This document shows, piece after piece, positions 11,964 to 23,640 of a DNA stretch of 64,000 nt. Under the pieces are notes generated by a model that did no database searches, was not told where the DNA came from, and was given only the letters and a program-made list of their open reading frames with translations. The DNA is from Listronotus oregonensis. Its lineage: Eukaryota > Arthropoda > Insecta > Coleoptera > Curculionidae. Position numbers and translations under genes: made by a program. Location of the stretch: assembly GCA_019359885.1 (NCBI GenBank), contig JAHBCN010000549.1, forward strand, positions 25,001-89,000. Reading direction: 5' to 3'. The number at the start of each line of letters is the position of its first letter. The first letter of the stretch is position 1.

Positions 11964-12865
11964 CAGGGTGTCCCAGAATATGTGGGTAATCTAAACAGAA
12001 AACCTAAAAATTAAGTTCCCATAAACTTTTTTCCTACGAGCCTTCCCTACAGAGATACAGGTACATAACGGACGACCATGGAATCCGTTTTTTTTATAAC
12101 TTTTAAAGACTAGGCGTAATTTAATATTTTTTTTAATATGATGATTACTAGATGAGTCTTCCTAAAATGAACCCATTAAATCATATTTGGCTTATTTAGT
12201 TTGCCAGGGACGGACTAGCTCTGACACAATATTAATAATTTATTTAACACCCTGTATGATAAAGGCTCCACAATTAATTTTAAGAAAAAAACTTACAGGG
12301 TGGTAACATTTTTAAAAATAAATAATTTGTTATTAATATCTGTAATACCACTTTACATATTTTAATGAAATTTGGCATGCATGTGTACTATGTATCAAGA
12401 AGCATTTTTAAGTATACCACATATTTTTTTAATTGCCAAAATAGGCAGGTCAAATTCTGTACGAACGCCACTGGTAAAAATTAAAAAAAATGTGGTACCC
12501 TTAAAAATGCTTCTTGATACATAGTATATTTATGCCAAATTTCATTAAAATTCATTTTTTCATTCAATTAAAATTGCTATTATTGTGTCAGAGCTAGTCC
12601 GTCCGTGGCAAACTAAATAAGCTAAATATGATTTAATGGGTTTATTTTAAGATGAACTATCACGTAACCATCATATTAAAAATATTTAATTACGCCTAAT
12701 ATTTTAAAAGCTATTTAAACAAAAACGATTTCCAGTGGCGTCCGTTATGTACCTGTATCTCGGTAGGAGCGGGTCATAGAAAAAAAGTTTATGGGAACTT
12801 GTCAGAATATTTTTAGGATTTCTATTAGATTCCGAGAGATTTCCCACATATTCTGAGACACCCTG
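11964..12865. mobile_element. Foldback MITE, 902 bp, TA-flanked
   Basis: Ends are CAGGGTGTCCCAGAATATGTG on the left and the inverted CACATATTCTGAGACACCCTG on the right, each next to TA. The arms are long: 11964 to about 12240 pairs with about 12590-12865 (shared GACGGACTAGCTCTGACACA, ACCTGTATCTC and TTACGCCTA words). A second, inner inverted pair (about 12345-12425 and 12480-12560) shares TATGTATCAAGAAGCATTTT. Internal CACCCTGTA (about 12250) and ACAGGGTGG (about 12295) add further terminus-like motifs. There is no coding capacity. It is a non-autonomous relative of CAGGGTG-ended mariner-like elements. Confidence 0.9.
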
Positions 12866-12867
12866 TA

Positions 12868-14036
12868 TATGTGTAATATTTTTTTTTTAATTATTGACAT
12901 TATGTTTTGCTTTACCATAACCAAAAAGAACCTAATAAAAACCTTATATGTCGCCATTACTTGGCAGATGAACAGCTTAAACAAAAAAATAGATAATATA
13001 GAAAAATAAAAAAGGTATGTTAATTTTTTTTAATTTAAAGTTAACCATGATTTTCATATCTTTCTTTTAATTTTAATATAATTTAAAACCCCTATAAAAG
13101 AAGAAAACGCAAAGTCTTAAGGAAATTTGTCCAAAAATAAGGTGCGTGTCTATTATCTTTTAGATTTTTGATCCATTTAATATAGTAAGAGGTAAAAAAT
13201 AAACATTAAAAAAAAATTATTATAAAAGTTAATAAGAAAAAATATTAATTTTTTAAGAGATTGTGGTAGGCATTAAAATTAGCTAAAAATTACATAAGGA
13301 TCAAATATAAAACTCTTTTCTTTTTGCCTATTTAAAACAAAATAAAACTATGATGTTAATCAGTAAATAATTTATTTTGCATGTTTTGAACAAACGCTTA
13401 ATTTTTGTTTCATTAATTTTATCTTCTACACCCCAAAATTAAACTTTTAAGTCTAAGTAGGTTGTTTTAGGACCTAAAATTTTCAACTTATTAAATAAAA
13501 TTATAATTAGCAAAAGTTTAAACACCCCCACAGTATAAATAACAGCGGCGGAAGTGGGATATTTTATTTGAAAAGGAAGAAAAAACATTTACTTTGTCAT
13601 GTTAACAAATTTATTTTGCAGAAGATCGACCCAAATATGTGTTTTGTTTTTGGACGAATATGAAAAGGTGTTTGCTCCTAAATTTCAAAACAAATTTATT
13701 TAAGGTAGGTTATTCGGGTAAAGAAAGATGACTGTTTATCACTGCGGTTCATTATTATTTTTAATTAGATGTTAATTTACTTAAAAATTTAATAACTTTA
13801 AATTTTGGTATAAGCTTTTTGCATAGCGGAATTGTTCAGGAAAAACATACATATTTTTATCGCTGTTCTGAAAAGGGTTTGGTAGAAAAGGTTAAATAAA
13901 TAAGTAGTTTTAAGTTTCTTGATTTCGAGTCATTTTAGAACTAATTTTAGTTCTTAAACACTATAAGGAATTAAACTCGTATCTGAATATTTTGAAAAAT
14001 AATTTTAATAGTTAAAAATAATCTATTTTTTCTATT
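12868..14036. other. Unannotated AT-rich spacer
   Basis: No gene, RNA or clear repeat was recognised. Confidence 0.5.
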
Positions 14037-14503
14037 ACAAGTTTTGATACCGGTATCACTCGAAGGCCTTCATAAGCCCACCGAACCAACAATGTACTGT
14101 CAAACTACTGGAGCAATCAAGGGTACACCTTAAAACTCTGGTGGGACTTATCACGGGACACTGCAGATTAAAATACCAAATGCACAAGATCGGCCTAGCG
14201 GAAGACGCCGAATGCCGCATGTGCACGGAGGGGGATGAATCGGCAGGACACATACTGTGTTCGTGTCCAGCAATGGCACGACTAAGATTCGCAATCCTCG
14301 CAATGACACCTTGTTGCCGGAAGAGGTGAAAGATCTCTCTACCAACAGGATCATCAGATTTATTAGGAGTCTGGACCTGGTGAGAGAAATATAAAAAGGT
14401 GTGAGCCACAATAGACCGATCAGTCGCGGTGGAAGGGTGTTATACCCATACCCACTCACTTTAAACCTACCTACCTACCCACCTACCGGTATCAAAACTT
14501 GTG
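14037..14503. repeat. 30 bp perfect palindrome split by a retrotransposon
   Basis: Flanking DNA left (14037-14058) begins ACAAGTTTTGATACC and right (14484-14502) ends GGTATCAAAACTTGT. Removing the insert and one copy of the duplicated TACCGGTATCA restores a 30 bp sequence equal to its own reverse complement. The insertion therefore cut at the centre of a palindrome. Confidence 0.75.
14059..14485 (+). pseudogene. R1/I-group non-LTR retrotransposon, 3' end (5'-truncated copy)
   Basis: This is the C-terminal end of the pol polyprotein after RNase H. It shows GLITGHCRLKYQMHKIGLAE, a Cys/His cluster (AECRMC, then ESAGHILCSCP) and a short 3' UTR ending in a simple tail of ACCT units (14467-14487). 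A frame change occurs after MARLRFAIL. The copy is bounded by an 11 bp direct repeat TACCGGTATCA (14048-14058 and 14484-14494), consistent with target-primed integration of a heavily 5'-truncated element. The same family, in opposite orientation and longer, is at 40.5-41.6 kb. The Cys/His cluster plus variable short-repeat tail points to the RNase H-bearing clades (I, R1, LOA). Confidence 0.85.
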
Positions 14504-15330
14504 TTCAAATGTGCACAAGTTTACCATTTTTTTTATTTTAATAAATATTTAAGTAGGTTGTAGTTAACCAGAACCAATCATACAGTCATTTCCTGTAATG
14601 CCTAGGCAAACAATGAAATAAAAGATATTATTACGCTGTTTCCCTAAAATAGATTCAAGCATAACAGGAAATGTCTGAATAATTATTAAAACACTGTAAT
14701 AACAAGGCTATTACGCTATTTGCCGGCAATACATATACTGTCTAGTCATATCAGGGAATAACAGAGTTTAGTGTTTGACGCCGACATAAATACTTTAATG
14801 TTAGATGAATATTTATCCTCGTTGGTAAACGATAGCTTAATTAAAAATCAGTAAATAGTTAAATTAGCAAGGTCGCATTAGGAAAAATTTGTTATATATT
14901 TATAAAAAAAACGCTATAGCTCACAAACCAACCGAGAGTATGAAATTTTTCATGAGTAGGTTGTGTTTTTTATAAAAAAAGAAATGGGCTTCCCAAAAAA
15001 TAAAACCTATGGATAGGAACAAGAGATGTTAAAAAAAAATGCAAAAAAATCAAAATATCAAAAATTTCCGAGCCTTTTCGCTTGTAACTTGGGTCCTTAT
15101 GGTAATAAAGAACTTTTAACTTCTTAATTATAGAGCCTTGGGTAGAAGCTTTTCACTATTTAAAAAACTTTCTTTAAATTAACTACTTACATAATTTTTC
15201 ATAAAAAAATGCAAAATGATTTTTTATATACATTTTCTACAAAATTAAGTTAAAAGTATCACCAGTCTGGTTTTACATTAATTATTTTACTAGTAAATTC
15301 AAGATAAACAAATACGTTTTTATCCTGGGA
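14504..15330. other. Unannotated AT-rich spacer
   Basis: A short hairpin (TCATTTCCTG near 14573 and CAGGAAATG near 14665) is the only structure noticed. Confidence 0.4.
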
Positions 15331-15545
15331 GCCATCTTGATTTACTACCGGAGGCAGTGCAGCCTCCTGATCGTTTTGTGCTTAATCTCCCATTTTCTTT
15401 TATACCAATCATCCCATTAGTTGTGTCCTTCTAAAAATCTGTATAACCCCGAGACTGGCTGGTCAATTTTGGACTCATTTTCGGTTGCCCATATAATGCC
15501 TGTCTTTTGTGATTCAACGTTTTAAATTTGCACATATACATTGGT
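15331..15545 (-). pseudogene. 3' end fragment of the larger R1/I-type element family
   Basis: This matches 54905-55110 over its length: TTTACTACCGGAGGCAG, CTTTTATACCAATC-TCCCATTAG, CCCGAGACTGG, CTCATTTTCGGTTGCCC and ATAATGCCTGTCTTTTGTGATT are shared in order. It covers the terminal codons and 3' UTR only and has no intact frame. It confirms that the 54.9-56.8 kb element belongs to a repeated family whose 3' end is reproducible. Confidence 0.8.
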
Positions 15546-15626
15546 TCTTCGCTAAGATTCAGCAATTTTATTCTGAATTTGCTGACGCTCGCCCTGCCGA
15601 TGCCGGCGACTCGGAGCTTGTGCAGG
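15536..15626 (+). other. Exon-like open segment with 5' splice site
   Basis: A GC-richer open stretch reads WFFAKIQQFYSEFADA then RPADAGDSELVQ. It stops exactly at CAG|GTAATTGG, a good splice donor. The frame remains open upstream into the retroelement fragment. I do not recognise the protein. It may be an exon relic or a chance frame. Only about 25 residues are distinct from the neighbouring element. Confidence 0.2.
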
Positions 15627-15764
15627 TAATTGGTTGCTAATGCTACATTTTTATTTTAACCTTTAACAATATTTTTAAAATCCTTTAATTTTATTTTTAT
15701 TTGTGTCAATCTGAAAATATCTTGTTCGATAGTATAAGTTACAAATATTGTTGGTTTAAGGAGG

Positions 15765-15935
<171 letters not shown>

Positions 15936-15971
15936 TTTATTTTTCTTGAACCATTTATAATATATTTATTT

Positions 15972-18138
15972 GTTTCGTTTTTGTTGGGTTTAGGTTCACC
16001 ATATTAAACAACAAGTTAGTTAAATGACGTTTCGACCCTAGTTTGGGTCATTTTCAAATTTTTTATTCATTCTAAAAATCACATAAAAATATTAAAATTG
16101 ACGTTATACATAAATTACATATATAACTCACAAAACACTTAACAAATATTGGTTACATTTTAAAAAAACAATAACAATCTAAAATTAATAAAATTGAACA
16201 AAAAACGATGGATGCAATTATAAACAATTAATATCACAGATTCTGGCACGTACCTTGAATATCAGATGTTTGTTTAAGAATGTGTGGTTTTATTTTGTAT
16301 TAACGATGGATGGCATTTTTTTTATACTTAGGATATTTTTTTATAAAACAATTATTTCATTTAAATAGTTTGGTTTTTTGGTGTTTTTTTTTGGGGCAAA
16401 CTTACTTTTTTTTTGTTTTTTTGTTTGTTTTAAAGGGAAATTACTTTTTTTTTAAGTTTTTCTGATAATTCTTTTGTTTTTTAAAGGTTTTTAATTTTTT
16501 TGGCACATATTTTTGTTTTGGTTTTGTTTTCCAATTTTTAAAAAAATTAATTGTTAAAAAAAGTTAAAAATTTTGTTATAAAACCTTTTTTTTTTTAAAA
16601 GTTGGTTTTTTTATTTTTTTTTTATTATTTTTTTCTCTTTTTCCTTAAAATTGTTTTGCATTAAGATTTTCCTAACTTTATTAAGAGCCCTTGGTCTAAA
16701 TTCGGGAGAAGTTAAGGTGATGGCACGGTCTGTTAGACCAATGATAACACTTATTTTTTGCGATTTGGAATGGTGTGAGTAGAAATTTAAATATCGTCCT
16801 GACCAAGTTGGTTTTGTATACCATTCGGTGAGTAATTTGTTGTTATTTCTTATAAGCGTCATATCTAAAAAGTTAATTGTGTTGTTACTTTCTAATTCCG
16901 ATGTAAATTGCAACTTGGGGTGAAATTTATTAAATTCGTTGAGAATTTCGTTCGTTTTGTCGTTGGGGAAAAGCAACTAAGCAGTCATCGACAAATCTTT
17001 TAAAAAAAGTTATATTAAAATTTAACCTTTCCAGTACATTTTCTTCTAGGAACTCCATAACCAACTGAGCAACTACGGAAGAGATTGGAGAGCCCATGGC
17101 GCATCCCTCTAGTTGTTTATAGAATACATTCTTGTACTGAAAATAATTTGTGTTTAGAGTTAAGTTGACAGCTTCTAAGAAATTTTTTTTGGGAAGTGAA
17201 GTATGTTCTTTCAAATCATTCCATCTTGCTCTTATTGCTACCGGGCAAATCTTTTGGAATGTTAGTATATAATGAGACTACGTCTAGAGAAAGAAGTTTA
17301 TAATGTTTAGGGATTTCTATACTGTCTATAAATTTTTTAAAGGTAAACGAGTCTTTAATAAAATGATTATTCTTACCGGTAATGTTAGATATACAATTTG
17401 CTAAATATTTTGAAAGTTTAAATACTTGGTGATTGTACACTGGAGACTATTGGTCTAAGAGGGATATTCTGTTTATGAATTTTAGGCAAACCATATATTT
17501 TTGGAAAACGGCGTTATGAATGGTTAGTGTTTTGTAATCGGTATTAGTTATTTCTCTAGCGTTTAGTATTTTTTTAATAAACGTGTTGTTTTGTTTTTGT
17601 TATAGATCAGTAGGGTCACCGTTTATTTTTTATACGTATTTTCATCATTTAATAAGGATTGCATTTTTGACTCATATTCTGTTGTGTTCATTATAACGGT
17701 TTTATTACTCTTGTCAGGTTTGAGCACTGTTATTTGAGGATTTTCTTTTTTTAAATTTTTTAGCGCGGTTTAAGTTTTTTTTAATTTTACCCTGTAACGG
17801 GTTTGTTTTTATATTTTTATGTCTGATTTTGATTTTATGGTTGGTTATTACGTTGGTAATTTGGGCTCTTATTGTATCTTTTATGTGATTTGGTTTGTTC
17901 TTTATTATGGATTCAACAGAAGCAATGTATTCAGTAACAGGTAAGTCATTCTCATTTGTGTAAATCTATTGCAAAGTTTGGCCCTAAAGATAGTATTTTA
18001 GCGACTTCATTTGGTATCTGTGTGTCAGAAATGTTCTCTAACCAATTAATTTGGTGAAAATGACCCAAACTAGGGTCGAACGTCATTTAACTAACTTGTT
18101 GTTTAATATGTGAACCTAAACCCAACAACAAAAAACAA
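15972..18138 (-). mobile_element. Penelope-like retroelement with inverted terminal repeats
   Basis: An ~85 bp sequence (TTGGGTTTAGGTTCAC, AACAACAAGTTAGTTAAATG, CGACCCTAGTTTGGGTCATT) lies at 15972-16057 and, inverted, at 18055-18138. Between them the minus strand encodes a Penelope-type reverse transcriptase. Each outer edge runs within a few dozen bases into (TA)n microsatellite. Penelope-like elements are known to carry such terminal repeats in direct or inverted arrangement. No GIY-YIG endonuclease is visible in the 16.0-16.6 kb part, which is instead T-run-rich and possibly of poor sequence quality. Confidence 0.85.
16611..18050 (-). pseudogene. Penelope-like reverse transcriptase, frameshifted
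   Basis: In minus-strand order: a DKSNKTVIMNTTEYESKMQ block (about 17680); NNTFIKKILNAREITNTDY; the family hallmark PKIYGLPKIHK followed by IPLRPIVSSVQSPS (about 17430-17515); palm motif A LLSLDVVSLYTNIP (about 17260-17310); motif B GCAMGSPISSVVAQLVMEF (about 17050-17105); the catalytic FVDDCLVAFP box (about 16965-17000); and a C-terminal INFLDMTLIRNNNKLLTEWY plus GRYLNFYSHHSKSQK segment. The three continuous open pieces on the minus strand (17216-17440, 16930-17214, 16611-16976) are separated by small frameshifts. All key RT residues are present. The downstream endonuclease domain expected of canonical Penelope elements is not found. Confidence 0.85.

Positions 18139-18141
<3 letters not shown>

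Positions 18142-18206
<65 letters not shown>
18142..18206. repeat. (TA)n microsatellite, middle block
   Basis: About 32 TA units immediately follow the right terminal repeat of the Penelope-like element. Confidence 0.97.
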
Positions 18207-18212
<6 letters not shown>

Positions 18213-18219
18213 TATATAG

Positions 18220-19191
18220 AAAAAATGATTTCGCAGACAACTCTGCATCACTTTCTTTTGAAACAATTGGGATTCCGGATTGTCATTTGTGATTTGGCAA
18301 ATTTAAATTTTGTTAGGTCTGTTGTCGAAAAATTTTATAGGAATATTGTTTTTGAATTTAATTTTAGGCTATTTTAAAATTTTGGGGCCCTTGGGGGGTA
18401 AAAAAAAAGGCCTTTTTTTTCCATAAAAATATTTTCGTTAGAATAATTTTTCTTTTCTATTAAGAAACAGGTTTTTTAGACCTAAGCTAATGTTTTGACA
18501 CAATTTGTTTTTACTTTAGTAAGTTAGTCCTTTTTTTCCGAATAAAATTTAAAAAAAAGGTATTTTTCGGAAACCCGAGTTGTCGCATAGGCATTTTTTT
18601 AATACCGTAACTCGTAATTTAAATATTAATTTTTTATTTAGAGTTAAAAATTATTAAATTGAATGGTTTAAATGGTAAAAATTAATATTTGAAAAATTCC
18701 GACTTACGGTTTTTAAAAAATGCTTATGCGACAACTCGGGTTTCCAAAAAATACCATTTTTTTAAACTTTTTTCGGAAAAAAGGACTAACTTACTAGAGT
18801 AAAAAAAAATTGTGCCAAAACATTAGTTTAGTTGTGGAAAATCTGTTTTTAAATAATAAAGAAAAATTTTTCAAACAAAAATATTTTTATGGAAAAAAAT
18901 ATCCAAATTTTTGTTTTTATCCAAATGGCTCGAAATTTCACACATAGCCATAGTATTAAATTCTGAACTAATTATCCTTATAAAATTTTTCGATATTTTG
19001 ACACATAAGGGGAATTTTGGTCAACCGACCTAATAAAATTCAAATTTACTGCCAAATAACAAATGACAATCGGGATCGTTCAACTATTTCTAAGGTTTAA
19101 AGTGATGCAGAGTTGATCTGCGAAATCGTTTTTTTTTAAACGTCATATTAAAATTTTTTCCCATATGTCGCATACTTTCTGGCGGTCACTG
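18220..19191. mobile_element. Foldback element bounded by (TA)n, left end lost
   Basis: The left arm from about 18225 (GATTTCGCAGACAACTCTGC) pairs with the right arm ending near 19130 (inverted GATTTCGCAGATCAACTCTGC). Inner paired words include GAAACCCGAGTTGTCGCATA (about 18570) and its inverse (about 18730-18752). The centre lies near 18670. The right arm continues ~60 bp outward to CAGTGACCGCCAGAAAGTAT (inverted, ending 19190), a Tc1/mariner-like end. The left arm lacks that outer segment and is replaced by TA-rich sequence. No coding region is present. Confidence 0.8.
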
Positions 19192-20078
<887 letters not shown>

Positions 20079-20733
20079 ATGGCCGGGCCAAGTGGAATTG
20101 TTGGACGAATTGAAGAATTTCACTTAAAAGAAAATGCGAGGATCATTTATAAAAAAAGGTTAAAGAATATTTTATAGTCAACAACATTACAGCCGATAAC
20201 TTGAAACCAGCAAGATTATTCAGCATGGTAGGCGATGAAACTCACAAACTTCAAAGGAATTTAAATTTTCCAAAATATCCTAAAAAAAGAAATTTTGCGA
20301 AATAACTAAATTATTTAGGCAACAGTATTGCCCCTAAGTATCTGTGTTCCGTGAAAGAAGAAAATTTTATAAGGCCGTAAAAGAAGAATTGGCCATTAAA
20401 TGCGAATTTGGTATACAATTGTGCGAAATTTTAAAAGATCAATTTGTGTCCGGATTGAATACGAGGAGGATATTGGATAGGCTCTATGAAAAGAGCTAAA
20501 TTTCAAAATTGCAAGTAATCATAGACTTGGCCCCTCAAAAAGAATCCGTCATGAGAATGGACTCATCCGAAGCAAACATAAATTACGTGGAAAAACGAGG
20601 CAGAAACATTGGCAACATGGTTGGAATTCGTCCGCATCATACGCCACAAAAAGTAGTTCCAGTCCTCACGTTTTTACCACACACAAACGAAAATGACAAG
20701 CGCACTGGCGCGCGCCAACTGCGCGCAGTGTGA
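20079..20733 (+). pseudogene. Ty3/gypsy gag remnant
   Basis: The frame starts MAGPSGIVGRIEEFHLKEN at 20079 and, with stops and frameshifts, continues through a FSMVGDETHKLQRNLNFP block, SIAPKYLCSVKEENF, a CEFG-IQLCEILKDQFVSG segment (about 20400-20455) and RILDRLYEK. This order is characteristic of the gag polyprotein of insect gypsy elements. The last continuous open piece is 20509-20733 (MQVIIDLAPQKESVMRMD). No zinc knuckle, protease or RT follows, so only a 5' portion survives. Gag would form the retrotransposon particle; this copy cannot. Confidence 0.7.
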
Positions 20734-21404
20734 CATTTTAACCAAAACACCCCATATGGTGTTGTATATTTTAATTCTACCGAGGTAATTGACTATGTAT
20801 ATTGGTATGCCCAAAGTTAAAAGCTTTGAAGTTATAACCAGTTTAAAATGGGCATTTTTAAACTTTGCAAAACGATTAAAGATATAGAAAAATGATTTTT
20901 TTTTATTACTGTCAACTTTTTAAAAGCTGTGTAATGACTTAAAGGACAGGTGGACCATACGGTACCAATTATGTACCACTCATAGTTGGCACCATCCTTT
21001 AAAAAAAAAATTAAAACTTTTATACTCTACCCTACACCGCTTTTTATTTAGTAATAAAAACTAAAAAATTCCGGTTTTTAACTGTTATAATTCCAAACCT
21101 TCTAATTTTAAATATAGGAATATAAACAGCCAAAAGGTTTAAATTTTTTTGTAGAATCCAAATACGCAACAACACATGGGGTATACCACTTAAAATAAAA
21201 ATGTTTGTAGCAACAGTGGCTCTGGTAAAATCAACAACTCTGTATAGATAAAAATACAAAAAAAAACATTTTACCAAACAACTTTTGCAAATATTTTTTG
21301 TTGTATCTTTTATAGTTTTTCAAAAAGCGTAATGTTTCATATTATAAGGGACACCCTGTACATAAATACACATAATGCATGTGCATTATCCATTAGTAAT
21401 GCGA
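20734..21404. other. Unannotated spacer with a CACCCTGTA terminus
   Basis: ACACCCTGTA near 21350 looks like the right end of a CAGGGTG-type element, but no left partner was found. Otherwise AT-rich and non-coding. Confidence 0.35.
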
Positions 21405-21778
21405 CTAGGGCCCTGTTTTTTCTCAAGTCACTCGAGTGAATTTGTCAAACTCGTACTCGATTAAAAAAAAGGTACTCGAGTCTCTACACACTCGAGTTAT
21501 CAAGTCAACTCGGCGCATCAAGTTGATTCTGTTGCCACTAGATGTAACATCCTTTTTATTTTACTTATTTATGCTGCGTCGGTACAAACCAAGGCTGACA
21601 ATAAAGGTATTTATTAGAATTACTAAAACAAATCTTACTCGAATTGCAAACCTGCAACTCGAGTAAGATTTCACTCGAGTATAACTCGAGTAAGGTAGTA
21701 AAATTGCTCGAGTGACTCGAGTCACAAAATCCTATTCGAGTCGAATTACTATTATTTATACTCATTTGAGTTCCCTGG
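21405..21778. repeat. CTCGAG-rich foldback MITE
   Basis: Eight exact CTCGAG hexamers, mostly within ACTCGAGT, lie in two clusters (21430-21500 and 21655-21725) in inverted arrangement around a neutral centre. Outer ends, AGGGCCCTGTTTTTTCTCAAG on the left and inverted CCAGGGAACTCAAATGAG on the right, resemble hAT-type CAGGG termini. No coding capacity; the open frames on both strands follow from the repeats. Confidence 0.6.
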
Positions 21779-21989
21779 CCGATAATAAGAATGTATTTTA
21801 TTGCCATTGGAAAAAAAATAAAAGGATTCCACTATCTAAAACGCATATTTTAGTCAACACTTATTTGATGATAGATGCCATTACATTATCTGCAACACGT
21901 GACTCAATAACAGCCAACTGTCCACTTTTGCATTTTGTAATACACTTTTACCAATGCCTTACCGTTAAAGAGTGCTTAAAATAACGTTA

Positions 21990-22225
21990 TATGAGTGTAC
22001 ATGGCCGGAAAATATGTTATATGTCTGCAATTTTTTTTTGCAAAGATATGTAAAATCAGAACTGTTTAAAACTGATCCAACCTGGAAAATGTCAGCCGTC
22101 AAACAACGGATTTGTGACGAGATTGCATCAATGCCTGTCGATATTCTGCGAAGAGTTATGCAAAACTTTCGGGTTCGACTCCAGCAATGCATTATTGTCA
22201 TTGGCATCCAAAAAAATTTTTTGAC
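21990..22225 (+). pseudogene. Mariner-like transposase C-terminus fragment
   Basis: The frame contains FFLQRYVKSELFKTDPTW, AVKQRICDEIASMP, then DILRRVMQNFRVRLQQCI. This aligns with the tail after the third catalytic block in mariner-like transposases (FFLWGYVKS..., a DEI-A--P block, then LRRV-NF--RL--C). It begins just at the equivalent of FFLW, so the catalytic core is missing upstream. No terminal inverted repeats were found. Confidence 0.7.
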
Positions 22226-22959
22226 ACTGCACTACACTTTTACTGCCTAATAAAATTATTTAAAAAATCTTTCCGTTTCATTGGCTGATCATGTAATATT
22301 GTAATGCAAATATAACTTTTGGGTAATTTCTTTTTTTTGTCACTTTTAACTGACGCATTTTACTGTTTTAATAACCATTTTAAGAATAAAACAACACAAT
22401 ATATAGCTACATAAAAAATACCGGACATAAAAAAGCAGTTTACTGAAGATACAATTTTTACAGAAATCAATAATAGATCCTTATTATTAATTGCTTTTTA
22501 CTTTACTATATGGTTAAGATTATAAATTAATTAACACTTTACCCCAAAACGAAAAGCTCATTTTTATCCATTAAGCATATAATTTTGTTCTTTATTAAGA
22601 TCCAGTTTAAATTTAAAATAGACAAAGTTATTCCATTATAATTCAACGTCGGAAAATAAAATATTTTTAAATTAAAAAGTTTTTCCTAAATATTTGCATA
22701 TTTATTATAAAGTTATGCGACATTGTTCGAATAGTAAAGAAAAAAAAACGAATTTTTGAAAGTTTTCTACAAGATAAAATTATTTTTATATTAATTTTAT
22801 TATAATTGAGTTCGTATTTATGTCGGGGTGGGCTCAATTCGAAGCCTTTAATGGGAAACTCATGTTTTTGTATGTTTTTTACAAATGCCCTTTTATGCAA
22901 GGCTAAAATTTTAAGACAAACTTCCCGGTGAAAACAGCAATGCACTATCTTTCCTGGTA
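22226..22959. other. Unannotated AT-rich spacer
   Basis: No supported feature. Confidence 0.5.
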
Positions 22960-22964
22960 TTACA

Positions 22965-23640
22965 ACTCTGGGTGAGTCTTAGCCGCATCCACTATTGCTC
23001 TCCGTCTCCTACGATGTTGTGCTTCCACTTGCCACTGCTGGACTCCCATCTTAGAAAAATCTCCTGCGACAGCATCCTTTTATCTTTTTGTGGGTCTACC
23101 TATTGATTATCAATCTGTGCTCTTCTGATCTTACTAAATGACCTGCCCATCTTATTCGGTTAGCTTTTATGTGTCTGACTATGTTTTCACTGTCATACAT
23201 TGCCGCCAATTTAGCATTGTGGCGTCTTTTTCACACTCCTGTTGTTTCATCTTTATTGGGTCCAAATATCATTCGAAGAACTTTTCTTCCAAACACAAGA
23301 AGCTAATTTATTTTCCGTTGATTAAGGGTTCAGATTTCGCTGCCATAAGTAACTACCGGGCGAATTAACTTTAACAGTGTAGATTTTAATAATGTTGTGA
23401 GAGAGTATAACGCCCTATTTCCCGCCATTATTCGTGCTGAGACATCTTTTTCCACTCGATTCTCATCCGTGATTACCACTTCTAGGTGCTTAAATTCCTT
23501 AACCACTTTGAAGTTGAACTCATCAAGGGTTATATTCTGCCTGATTTGGGGCTTTGGATTCTTTGTAACTACCATGTATTTTGTATTTTCTTTGTTTACT
23601 CGTAGGCCCAGGTTACCTGCAATACGCTATCCTGCGTCGA
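22965..23640 (-). pseudogene. RTE-clade non-LTR retrotransposon, C-terminal pol fragment
   Basis: The minus strand, starting near 23640, reads GLRVNKENTKYMVVTKNPK, then EFNFKVVKEFKHLEVVITDE, RIMAGNRALYSLTTLL, LIRPVVTYGSEI (open piece 23330-23575). In another frame it continues through FGRKVLRMIFGPNKDETTG, HNAKLAAMYD-ENIVRHIKANRIRWAGHLVR to about 22970. This order is diagnostic of the region following the RT palm and thumb in RTE/BovB-like elements. The catalytic ADD motif would lie just upstream and is absent. Stops and frameshifts disable it. Confidence 0.85.

Noticed and set aside
14056..14459. 117- and 102-codon minus-strand frames
   Set aside because: Antisense to the retroelement C-terminus, which has the Cys/His cluster on the plus strand.
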